A DNA stretch of 28,942 nucleotides from Planctomycetaceae bacterium. GTDB taxonomy: Bacteria; Planctomycetota; Planctomycetia; Pirellulales; Pirellulaceae. The notes under the pieces were generated by a model. It saw nothing but the letters and a program-made list of their open reading frames with translations, was not told the origin of the DNA and made no database searches. The position numbers and the translations under genes were made by a program. This document shows positions 22,940 through 28,942 of the stretch, one piece after another (within the stretch, counting starts at the first letter, position 1; each line of letters begins with the position of its first letter). The stretch covers positions 1 through 28,942 of the forward strand of contig NYXM01000208.1 in assembly GCA_002685655.1 (NCBI GenBank). Reading direction: 5' to 3'.

Positions 22940-25266
22940 AACGACGTTTACACAAATCGCAGGCAAAACCGACGGCTGCGTCCGCCGCGTCAGTCGCTTT
23001 ACGACTGCAGAGGCTATGGCTGGCCTGGCTCGCAGCGCTCTTTGTGGCAACTTTGTTGCTTCCCAGCGAGGCCGCCGCCTCCGAGGGAACCGGCATCGTA
23101 CTCGTCATGCTGTGGCTTGTATTGCTGGTCGCGTGGTGCACCGCGAAGATGCTCCGCAAAGACTATTCGCTCTACGCCGCCTCCACGGCTTGCGTATTCG
23201 GGATCTTGTTGGTGCTGATCGTCATCAGTACCGTAATCATGCGCTCGCAAGGGCATCCACGCCCCATGATCAACACGGTCTGGCAGTGGATCAGTTTTGG
23301 GATTGCGTTTTTTCTTTGCCGCGAAGTCATCCGCAGCGAAATCCAACGTCGCGCCATGGTTGCCGTCATGCTGGCGATGGCGGTATGTCTGTCCGGGCAC
23401 GGTTATTACCAGTACAAAATTAGCATGCCGAACTCGCGGAGAGACTACGAGGCGAATCCTGATGCAATGCTCGCCGCAGCTGGCATCGTAGCGCCTCCCG
23501 GTTCTCCGGCTCGAAAACTATTCGAGTATCGCTTGTACAGTACCGAACCGCTCGCCACATTCACCTTGACCAATTCTCTGGCCGGGTTCCTTTCGCCCTG
23601 GCTGCTGATTGCGATCGGAGCTGCCTGGTCAAGTTGGAAAGACGCGAAGCTCAGATGGCGTATCGTGCCCGGCCTTCTGTTTTGCGCCGTGTTGGTAGCG
23701 GGCTGCTGGATGCTCACCAAGAGCCGGACCGCCTGGCTGGCAACCGTATTCGGTTTGGGCTTGCTGGCCATCTACGTCCGACAAAGAGGCTGGCGGCCCG
23801 ACTGGCGAATCCTGACAGGCTGTGTCGCCGCCCCAATCCTGTTGGTGTTTTTCGGCATGATCATGGGCGCACTCGATATGCCTGTGCTGACCGAATCAGT
23901 CAAATCGCTGCAGTATCGTGTCGAGTATTGGCAGGCTACCGCCGGCATGATTGCCGATTATCCTTGGCTCGGTTGCGGACCCGGCAATTTTCAGCAGTAT
24001 TACACGGCTTACAAACTACCTGCCGCCAGCGAGACCATTGCCGACCCTCACAATTTTCTGCTGGAGGTCTGGGCGACCGCCGGGACACCGGCTGCATGTG
24101 CTCTGCTTGCCCTACTGCTCGTCTTTGCGTTTCAAGTACGAAAGGCGTTGCAAACGACGACACCACAGTCGGCTGATGTGCCGAGGCCAACTGCTGCGAA
24201 GACGAAAGCGGAATCGAAAACGGCGATGGCGACCAGCGGCGATGACGATGCTTGGTTCGTCTATTTGGGTGCGGCCATCGGGATATTGATCGCATATTTC
24301 CCGTGCGGGTTTCTCGTTGGCTACATGCCCGAATTCGCACTGTTTCTGGTCGCATTTCCGCTGGGACTTGTGGCGCTGGTCGCCTGCCACACTTGGGTGA
24401 GGCATGGTCAGCTGAGCCTTCCCACATTGCTATGTGCGGTTGTGGTTTTGTTGGTCAATCTTCTGGCAGCGGGTGGGATCAGCTTCGCCGGCGTCAGTTT
24501 GACACTGTGGCTCTTGCTGGCCGTGTCGTTGAACATGGTTGAACAAGAGCGACCGGCACCGTTGAGACCGCGGGTCGTCGTGTGGGGGCTGGTGGGTGTC
24601 GCAGGGCTGTTGCTGGTGCTCTGTTACCTGACTGCCTATATCCCAATCCTCCGCAGCCAGGCTTATCTTGCCGAAGCGAACGCAGCCCGCCAGTTCGGGA
24701 GAATTGAGCACGCTGAGACAACACTTCAGCACGCCGCGGCCGCTGATCCGCATTCCTCCGAGCCATGGCTGCAGCTGGCAGCCTTGCGGCATGAACAGTG
24801 GATTCGCACAGCCAATCCGACCGTGGGGGCGGCATTCGACGAAGCGGTGGAGCAGATGCTCAGGCGGAACCCACGGGCCAACAAATTGCAGTTACAGGTG
24901 GGCGATTGGCAGGTGGTCGCTTTTCGCGTCAACAATCGACAGGAACATCTTCAGGCCGCGTTGGCGGCGTACCGCCAGGCCGAGACCCTGTACCCCAACG
25001 ACAGTTTGGGACGAGCCCACGCGGCATGGGCAGCGTTTCTGGCAGAAGACCCTGAAAACGCGTTAGCAAAGGCGGAAACAGCCCTCCAGTTGGACAAACT
25101 GAACCCGCACCGCGAACAAAAACTCGACGTTCAGCCGATATCCGACCCGGGACCAATGAGTTTCCCGCAGCAGCCGCGAGGACCGGCGGAAAATGCCGAA
25201 CAGACGATGCGTTTCCTGCGTAATCAATTGGGTTCAAATGCAGCGCCGACGGCGAGTCACGATTGA
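22936..25266 (+). CDS. O-antigen ligase/Wzy-like protein with TPR tail
   Basis: Membrane protein of 776 aa. Residues 1-555 contain at least ten helices and the O-antigen ligase/polymerase (Wzy_C) region: TKSRTAWLATVFGLGLLA near 258, and YWQATAGMIADYPWLGCGPGNF through DPHNFLLEVWATAGTPAA at about 330-385. Residues about 575-700 hold TPR-like helices (LAEANAARQFGRIEHAETTL and later AYRQAETLYPNDS). The C-terminal tail is polar. Such proteins polymerise or ligate glycans on the periplasmic face, and TPR tails may recruit partners. I use the GTG at 22936, which overlaps the upstream stop as GTGA; the frame is open further upstream, but that part lies inside the WecA-like gene. Together they look like one polysaccharide unit. 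Confidence 0.85.
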   Translation: MKRRLHKSQAKPTAASAASVALRLQRLWLAWLAALFVATLLLPSEAAASEGTGIVLVMLWLVLLVAWCTAKMLRKDYSLYAASTACVFGILLVLIVISTVIMRSQGHPRPMINTVWQWISFGIAFFLCREVIRSEIQRRAMVAVMLAMAVCLSGHGYYQYKISMPNSRRDYEANPDAMLAAAGIVAPPGSPARKLFEYRLYSTEPLATFTLTNSLAGFLSPWLLIAIGAAWSSWKDAKLRWRIVPGLLFCAVLVAGCWMLTKSRTAWLATVFGLGLLAIYVRQRGWRPDWRILTGCVAAPILLVFFGMIMGALDMPVLTESVKSLQYRVEYWQATAGMIADYPWLGCGPGNFQQYYTAYKLPAASETIADPHNFLLEVWATAGTPAACALLALLLVFAFQVRKALQTTTPQSADVPRPTAAKTKAESKTAMATSGDDDAWFVYLGAAIGILIAYFPCGFLVGYMPEFALFLVAFPLGLVALVACHTWVRHGQLSLPTLLCAVVVLLVNLLAAGGISFAGVSLTLWLLLAVSLNMVEQERPAPLRPRVVVWGLVGVAGLLLVLCYLTAYIPILRSQAYLAEANAARQFGRIEHAETTLQHAAAADPHSSEPWLQLAALRHEQWIRTANPTVGAAFDEAVEQMLRRNPRANKLQLQVGDWQVVAFRVNNRQEHLQAALAAYRQAETLYPNDSLGRAHAAWAAFLAEDPENALAKAETALQLDKLNPHREQKLDVQPISDPGPMSFPQQPRGPAENAEQTMRFLRNQLGSNAAPTASHD

Positions 25267-25373
25267 CGTGCGAAACCGGATCCGATAACAATCGGCTACT
25301 TCGCCCCTTGATGATCGTATGCCCTGATTTTTGGTAGGTGACTCGAGCCCCCCTGATTTGGAGTGTCGCAACG

Positions 25374-26552
25374 ATGCGTACGTCGTGGATCGTAATCGCA
25401 ACTGCCGCCTTGGGTTGTCTAATTGGCCTGGGATTGACCTGCTATGAGACGGTCCGAGTTGGAGATCGATTTGAAGCCAGTTACACCGATCAAGATCTGG
25501 ACGGATCGCTTCAAGAGCCCGCTGTTACACCTCGCGCCGTCGTCGTCGGCGAGAGCACTTTCGATTTTGGGACACTTGAGAAGAAACAAACAGGCACCTG
25601 CACTTTCAAGATCCGTAACGAGAGTGTGGCACCCTTGACCGTCGACTTGGAAGGGGTGAGCTGTGGCCTATGCATCACAACCGAACTCGATCAGACCGAC
25701 GTGCCGTCTGGTGAGGAGTTTGAATTCAAGGTCAATTACACCACACACAAAGACGGTCCCGAGTTCGCGGAACACGTCGAAATGCGAACTTCCGATCCGG
25801 ACAACCTGGTGATTCGGTTTACCATCACTGGCTTCGTTGGGCAGTCGATCGGGTTTTCGAGACAGGAAATCTCGCTAGGCAGTATTGCGGCGGGGGAAGA
25901 CGTTTCCACCGACTTCCGTATCTATGGTTACGATGATGATCCGATCGAGATTGTTGCCCAAGAGTTTATCACCAAAGAATCGGCCGAACATTTTAGCCTT
26001 GAGTTGACGCCGCTGGAACTCGACGAATTCAAAGACGAAGAACCCCGTGCAAAGTCGGCTGTTCAAGCGAGGTTAACTATGACACGGGGGAGACCACTGG
26101 GGCCGGTCAGACAAGTACTGCGGACCACGGCTCAAATGGGTGACCAATCAGCCGTGGCAGAGATAGTGATCCAAGCTATCGTCGTCAGTGACATCGTGCT
26201 GATCGGAGGCAACGATTTCAACAAAGAAAGTAGCTTGGTGCAATTTCGCTCGATCCTAAGCACCGTCGACCACTCGACCACATTGCAGATCCGCATTCGT
26301 GGACCCTATCGTGACGAAGTGAAATTGTCCGTTGGGACAATTGACCCCGCAAATGTGCTAACAGCAACGATCGGTAAACCGACGATCCTGGGGAGCGGCT
26401 CCCTCTATCCGCTCACCATCACGATTCCCAAGGGTGCACCGCCGGTGAATCGACTCGGATCACAACAAGGCAAGGTCGGTGTCGTCAATATCGAAACGAC
26501 GCACCCATCGGCCAAACAGCTGCCGATTTATGTCAGCTTTGCGATTGAATAG
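25374..26552 (+). CDS. DUF1573 (ASH-like) exported protein
   Basis: Protein of 392 aa with an N-terminal signal or anchor (MRTSWIVIATAALGCLIGLGL). A DUF1573/ASH-type immunoglobulin-like domain lies at about residues 58-150: FDFGTLEKKQTGTCTFKIRNES, VSCGLC (the usual form is GCGCT), then VPSGEEFEFKVNYTT. Two or more similar beta-rich segments follow to the end. The function of DUF1573 is unknown; such domains are seen in exported or surface proteins of planctomycetes and Bacteroidetes. The start at 25374 has GGAG about 10 bp upstream. TTGACG at 25263-25268, overlapping the preceding stop codon, could be a -35 box, but its -10 partner is poor. A small hairpin CCGAT-AACA-ATCGG (25282-25295) lies in the 107-bp gap. 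Confidence 0.75.
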   Translation: MRTSWIVIATAALGCLIGLGLTCYETVRVGDRFEASYTDQDLDGSLQEPAVTPRAVVVGESTFDFGTLEKKQTGTCTFKIRNESVAPLTVDLEGVSCGLCITTELDQTDVPSGEEFEFKVNYTTHKDGPEFAEHVEMRTSDPDNLVIRFTITGFVGQSIGFSRQEISLGSIAAGEDVSTDFRIYGYDDDPIEIVAQEFITKESAEHFSLELTPLELDEFKDEEPRAKSAVQARLTMTRGRPLGPVRQVLRTTAQMGDQSAVAEIVIQAIVVSDIVLIGGNDFNKESSLVQFRSILSTVDHSTTLQIRIRGPYRDEVKLSVGTIDPANVLTATIGKPTILGSGSLYPLTITIPKGAPPVNRLGSQQGKVGVVNIETTHPSAKQLPIYVSFAIE

Positions 26553-26622
26553 CGAGGGCCACAGAACAGCAGACACGTCGTCGCACGTTACGACTTGGGC
26601 ACAAGGATGGCCACTTCTCGGT

Positions 26623-26638
26623 TATCGACGTGTCGATA
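26623..26638. promoter_or_regulatory. Palindrome just upstream of the cytochrome lipoprotein start
   Basis: TATCGAC (26623-26629) and GTCGATA (26632-26638) are perfect arms with GT between. The site ends 16 bp before the chosen start codon and just upstream of the ribosome-binding sequence GGAGA. It could be an operator; as RNA, a short hairpin there could affect translation. Confidence 0.4.
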
Positions 26639-26654
26639 CAGGGATGGAGAAGAC

Positions 26655-28409
26655 ATGACAGGTAGGTCCATGAGATACGCTGCAGGCTTCCGATTTGCGC
26701 TGATGGTCGTGATGGCGTTGACCGCGGGTTGCGGGCGTGAACGCAGATCCGGAGTTCCAACGGTGGCCGAGCCTGCCGGAGGATCCAGAAGTGTTGCGGT
26801 GACGGCGACCGAACACCCACCGCATCGGCTGACAACCAGCGATTCAGCTAATACCACGTTGCCCGGAGGCGAGGCGACAGCGAGCGAGTTGGCCGCAACC
26901 AACGCGCTCGATCCCAACGCGCTGGATCCCAACGCGCTCGATCCCAACGCGCTGGCGACAGCTCCACCAATCCCTAATTCGGACGACGAACCCGATTCCA
27001 GGTCACCACTAGCGAGAAAGCAATTTGACGGCTGGAGCACACCGAGTGTGGTACTGTTGGTGACGGGGCAACAGCATGGCTACATCGAACCGTGCGGCTG
27101 TACGACGTTGGCGAATCAGAAAGGCGGATTAGCTCGGCGTCATACACTAGTAAAAAAAATGACGGCGCGAGGTTGGCCGATCATTGGTCTTGACGCCGGC
27201 AACCAAGTACGGCGATTCGGCCGGCAAGCCGAAATCAAGTTTCACATGACGCTCGAAGGCCTAAAAACGATCGGCTATCAGGCAATCGTTTTGGGTGCCG
27301 ACGACCTCCGCCTGTCCGTCGACGAACTGGTTGCCGCCACCGTCCCGCTCGCTGGTGAAGCGACGCCTTTTCTTTGTGCCAATGCCGCGGTGCTCGATTG
27401 GTCCCTCATGCCTGACCACAAATTGATTGAACAAGGGGGCAAGAAGATTGGCGTCACGGCAATCGTTGGCGAGCGGTGGCAAGAGGACGTTTCGCGAGAC
27501 GACGTTCTGTTCAAGGATCCAGCCGAAGGCTTGCGGTCGGTCATGCCAAAGCTGCAGGCCGCCAATTGCGACATGCTGGTCTTGTTGGCCCACACCTCCG
27601 TGGCGGAATCGAAGAAGTTGGCCCGCGAGTTTCCTCAATTTCACGTCGTCGTGTCCGCCGGTGCCCCTGGAGATAGCACAGATCCACTTTATCAGCCAGA
27701 AGTAATCGACGGCACGAAGGCCATGTTTGTGCAGTCCGGCACCAAAGGCATGTTTGCTGGGGTGATTGGAGTGTTCGACGAAGAAGAAACACCACTGCGT
27801 TATCAGCGCGTCCCGCTCGATGACACATTCAAAGACTCACCCGAAATGCTGAAATTGCTCAAATCGTATCAGAATCAACTGGAAACCGTGGGACTATCGG
27901 GACTAGGGCTGCGATCGGTTCCACACCCCAGTGGAAACAAGTTCACTGGATCAGAAAAGTGTGGCGAATGCCATACCGAAGCATTTGCCTCTTGGGAGCA
28001 AACGCCGCACGCGAGCGCCACCGATTCGCTTGCTAATCCAGTCGAACGGGCCGAAATCCAACGTCATTTCGATCCTGAATGCCTCAGCTGCCATGTGACC
28101 GGTTGGAATCCAAAGCGATTTTTTCCTTACACGAGCGGTTACTTGGATCTGGAAAAATCCATCGAACTGCACGGCAACGGCTGCGAAAACTGCCACGGTC
28201 CCGGCTCGGCCCATGTGGACGCGGAAGAAGGAACAACCGCTGTGGACGAGTCAACGCTCGAGGCGCTGCGCAAGTCGATGCGGCTCCCGATCGACGCAGC
28301 CGAAAAGAAGTGTGTGGAATGTCACGACATCGACAACAGCCCGGACTTTTTTGAGAAAGACGCATTTCAGCGCTATTGGAAGGACGTTGAACATAAGGGG
28401 CTCGACTAA
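26655..28409 (+). CDS. Lipoprotein fusing a metallophosphatase-like domain to a four-heme cytochrome c
   Basis: Protein of 584 aa. The signal peptide ends in a lipobox (LTAGC, Cys26), so it should be lipid-anchored outside the cytoplasmic membrane. A low-complexity linker with N-A-L-D-P repeats follows (about residues 83-100). Residues about 130-410 resemble the UshA/5'-nucleotidase metallophosphatase fold (VVLLVTGQQHGYIEPCGC, GGLARR, VLGADD, LLAHTS), but the usual metal ligands look replaced (DxH becomes QxH; GNHE becomes GADD). The C-terminal part has four heme c sites: CGECH (436-440), CLSCH (476-480), CENCH (510-514) and CVECH (553-557), as in cytochrome c554-type proteins. A redox or electron-transfer role is likely; partner and substrate are unknown. 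The start at 26655 follows GGAGA. Confidence 0.88.
   Translation: MTGRSMRYAAGFRFALMVVMALTAGCGRERRSGVPTVAEPAGGSRSVAVTATEHPPHRLTTSDSANTTLPGGEATASELAATNALDPNALDPNALDPNALATAPPIPNSDDEPDSRSPLARKQFDGWSTPSVVLLVTGQQHGYIEPCGCTTLANQKGGLARRHTLVKKMTARGWPIIGLDAGNQVRRFGRQAEIKFHMTLEGLKTIGYQAIVLGADDLRLSVDELVAATVPLAGEATPFLCANAAVLDWSLMPDHKLIEQGGKKIGVTAIVGERWQEDVSRDDVLFKDPAEGLRSVMPKLQAANCDMLVLLAHTSVAESKKLAREFPQFHVVVSAGAPGDSTDPLYQPEVIDGTKAMFVQSGTKGMFAGVIGVFDEEETPLRYQRVPLDDTFKDSPEMLKLLKSYQNQLETVGLSGLGLRSVPHPSGNKFTGSEKCGECHTEAFASWEQTPHASATDSLANPVERAEIQRHFDPECLSCHVTGWNPKRFFPYTSGYLDLEKSIELHGNGCENCHGPGSAHVDAEEGTTAVDESTLEALRKSMRLPIDAAEKKCVECHDIDNSPDFFEKDAFQRYWKDVEHKGLD
26901..26954. repeat. 15-bp coding tandem repeat
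   Basis: AACGCGCT(C/G)GATCCC is present three times (26901-26945), followed by a partial fourth copy (26946-26954). It encodes N-A-L-D-P units in the linker of the cytochrome lipoprotein. Copies one and three are identical; copy two differs by one base. Confidence 0.85.
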
Positions 28410-28414
28410 TTCGA

Positions 28415-28645
28415 TCACCCAGGTCCATGGCCGTAGATGTGCTGAATCGGCGTATTGTGTCCCCAGGCAATCTCATCCTGGGGTACTTCGAGCGCCGTCG
28501 CGATTCGTTCTCGTTCCTGCGGCGACGGTGTCCAACGACTCTGAAAAATCGCACGGACTTTCGGCAAGTCCAATCCAGACCGGTCGGCCAGTTCCAATAG
28601 CGACAAGCCCTTTTGTTTGCACATCTCCTGAACGCTGGCAATCAT
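28415..28645 (-). CDS. Small helix-turn-helix (XRE-like) regulator
   Basis: Protein of 76 aa with a helix-turn-helix resembling the XRE/Cro type at about residues 5-60: QEMCKQKGLSLLELADRSGL, DLPKVRAIFQSRW, then SPQERERIATALEVPQDEI. The C-terminal end (AWGHNTPIQHIYGHGPG) is His- and Gly-rich; I recall similar endings in small planctomycete HTH proteins, but this is unchecked. The start at 28645 has GAGGAACG upstream; an in-frame start at 28750 would add an arginine-rich stretch encoded by a tandem repeat region. Its stop lies 5 bp from the convergent cytochrome gene, so no terminator separates them. It probably binds DNA; its target is unknown. Confidence 0.75.
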   Translation of the reverse strand: MIASVQEMCKQKGLSLLELADRSGLDLPKVRAIFQSRWTPSPQERERIATALEVPQDEIAWGHNTPIQHIYGHGPG

Positions 28646-28694
28646 TGTCGATCGTTCCTCAAACAAACGGAAACGGCGTACGGCAGGTCTTTTC

Positions 28695-28720
28695 TCAGGT
28701 TGTGGTCTCAGGCTGTGGTC
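28695..28720. repeat. 13-bp tandem duplication
   Basis: TCAGGTTGTGGTC (28695-28707) is followed by TCAGGCTGTGGTC (28708-28720), with one mismatch. It lies upstream of the HTH gene, outside its chosen reading frame. Confidence 0.75.
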
Positions 28721-28819
28721 GTACGTCGCCTGTGGTTCAGGCATCGGCAAGTCACAACAAGTTCAAAATGCCTTCCAATGCAATGAGGCGAATCAGCGAC
28801 CCAAACGCATTTTTCGTGA

Positions 28820-28942
28820 CTACTGTAGGGCGACCAATCCCAGCGCGATCGCCTCTTTCATGACATCGGGAGAGATTTCAATTTCGCTATTATCGGCCAA
28901 CGTCATCACGACCGGAGCAACCGACTCGATGACACCACTGAC
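28820..28942 (-). CDS. 3' end of an unknown gene (cut by the window edge)
   Basis: The last 40 codons of a minus-strand frame are seen, ending at TAG (28820-28822). The residues, including SGVIESVAPVVMTLADN and ISPDVMKEAIALGLVALQ, have the mix of hydrophobic and charged residues expected of a real protein. The 5' part lies outside the window. I do not recognise the family. It would be transcribed toward the HTH gene, 174 bp away. Confidence 0.55.
   Translation of the reverse strand, partial: VSGVIESVAPVVMTLADNSEIEISPDVMKEAIALGLVALQ

Noticed and set aside
11667..25266. Exosortase/PEP-CTERM-type system suggested by the sugar transferase and FemAB-like genes
   Set aside because: No exosortase, PEP-CTERM protein or other marker gene is in the window.
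1..28942. CRISPR arrays, tRNA or rRNA genes, insertion sequences, prophage
   Set aside because: No regularly spaced repeats, cloverleaf or rRNA-like stretches, transposase or phage genes were seen; the short tandem repeats have no spacers.

Overview
The window reads as chromosomal DNA of a planctomycete (Planctomycetota, probably Pirellulales or a relative); this is inferred from gene content, not from a database search. The clues are an ECF sigma factor with a membrane-bound zinc anti-sigma partner, an FHA protein with a Lys-rich linker, a membrane protein with the 'FSIRHLML' segment often seen in this phylum, an archaeal/eukaryotic-type prolyl-tRNA synthetase, a DUF1573 protein, and a lipoprotein that joins a metallophosphatase-like domain to a four-heme cytochrome c. 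Codon use looks uniform. I see no insertion sequence, phage, CRISPR array, tRNA or rRNA.

Layout. 294-2750 (minus strand): anti-sigma factor, ECF sigma factor, then a 557-bp gene-free stretch and an FHA-domain protein. 2915-8219 (minus): a complete glycine cleavage operon transcribed gcvT, gcvH, gcvPA, gcvPB, followed by a lipoate/octanoate transferase overlapping the end of gcvPB. 8511-11410 (minus): a small lipoprotein and RNase R. 11667-16162 (plus): a WcaJ-type sugar-phosphate transferase, a CelD/FemAB-like acetyltransferase, an unknown 8-TM protein and a methyltransferase. 16159-19184 (minus): a Wzz/GumC-like chain-length protein, a doubtful small ORF and a YhaM-like exoribonuclease. 19525-28409 (plus): proS, DUF4416, a WecA-like transferase, an O-antigen ligase/Wzy-like protein with TPRs, a DUF1573 protein and the cytochrome lipoprotein. 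28415-28942 (minus): a small HTH regulator and the 3' end of an unknown gene.

How the genes work together. The gcv genes encode glycine oxidation to CO2, NH3 and methylene-THF; the adjoining lipoyl-type transferase probably charges GcvH. The envelope genes (WcaJ-like and WecA-like initiators, Wzz-like co-polymerase, Wzy-like polymerase or ligase, acetyltransferase, methyltransferase) point to surface polysaccharide synthesis, split into two blocks by housekeeping genes. RNase R and the YhaM-like enzyme are both 3'-5' exoribonucleases.

The less ordinary signals are non-coding. Near-perfect palindromes lie just upstream of the sigma factor, rnr and the cytochrome lipoprotein. Two hairpins share the same tetraloop (GGGA, a GNRA loop, on the minus strand). 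A REP-like inverted repeat lies between the YhaM-like gene and proS. Six short tandem duplications of 13-18 bp are scattered across coding and non-coding DNA. I did not find a clear new multi-gene system. The best candidates for new biology are the cytochrome fusion with an apparently degenerate phosphatase site and the palindromic leaders.
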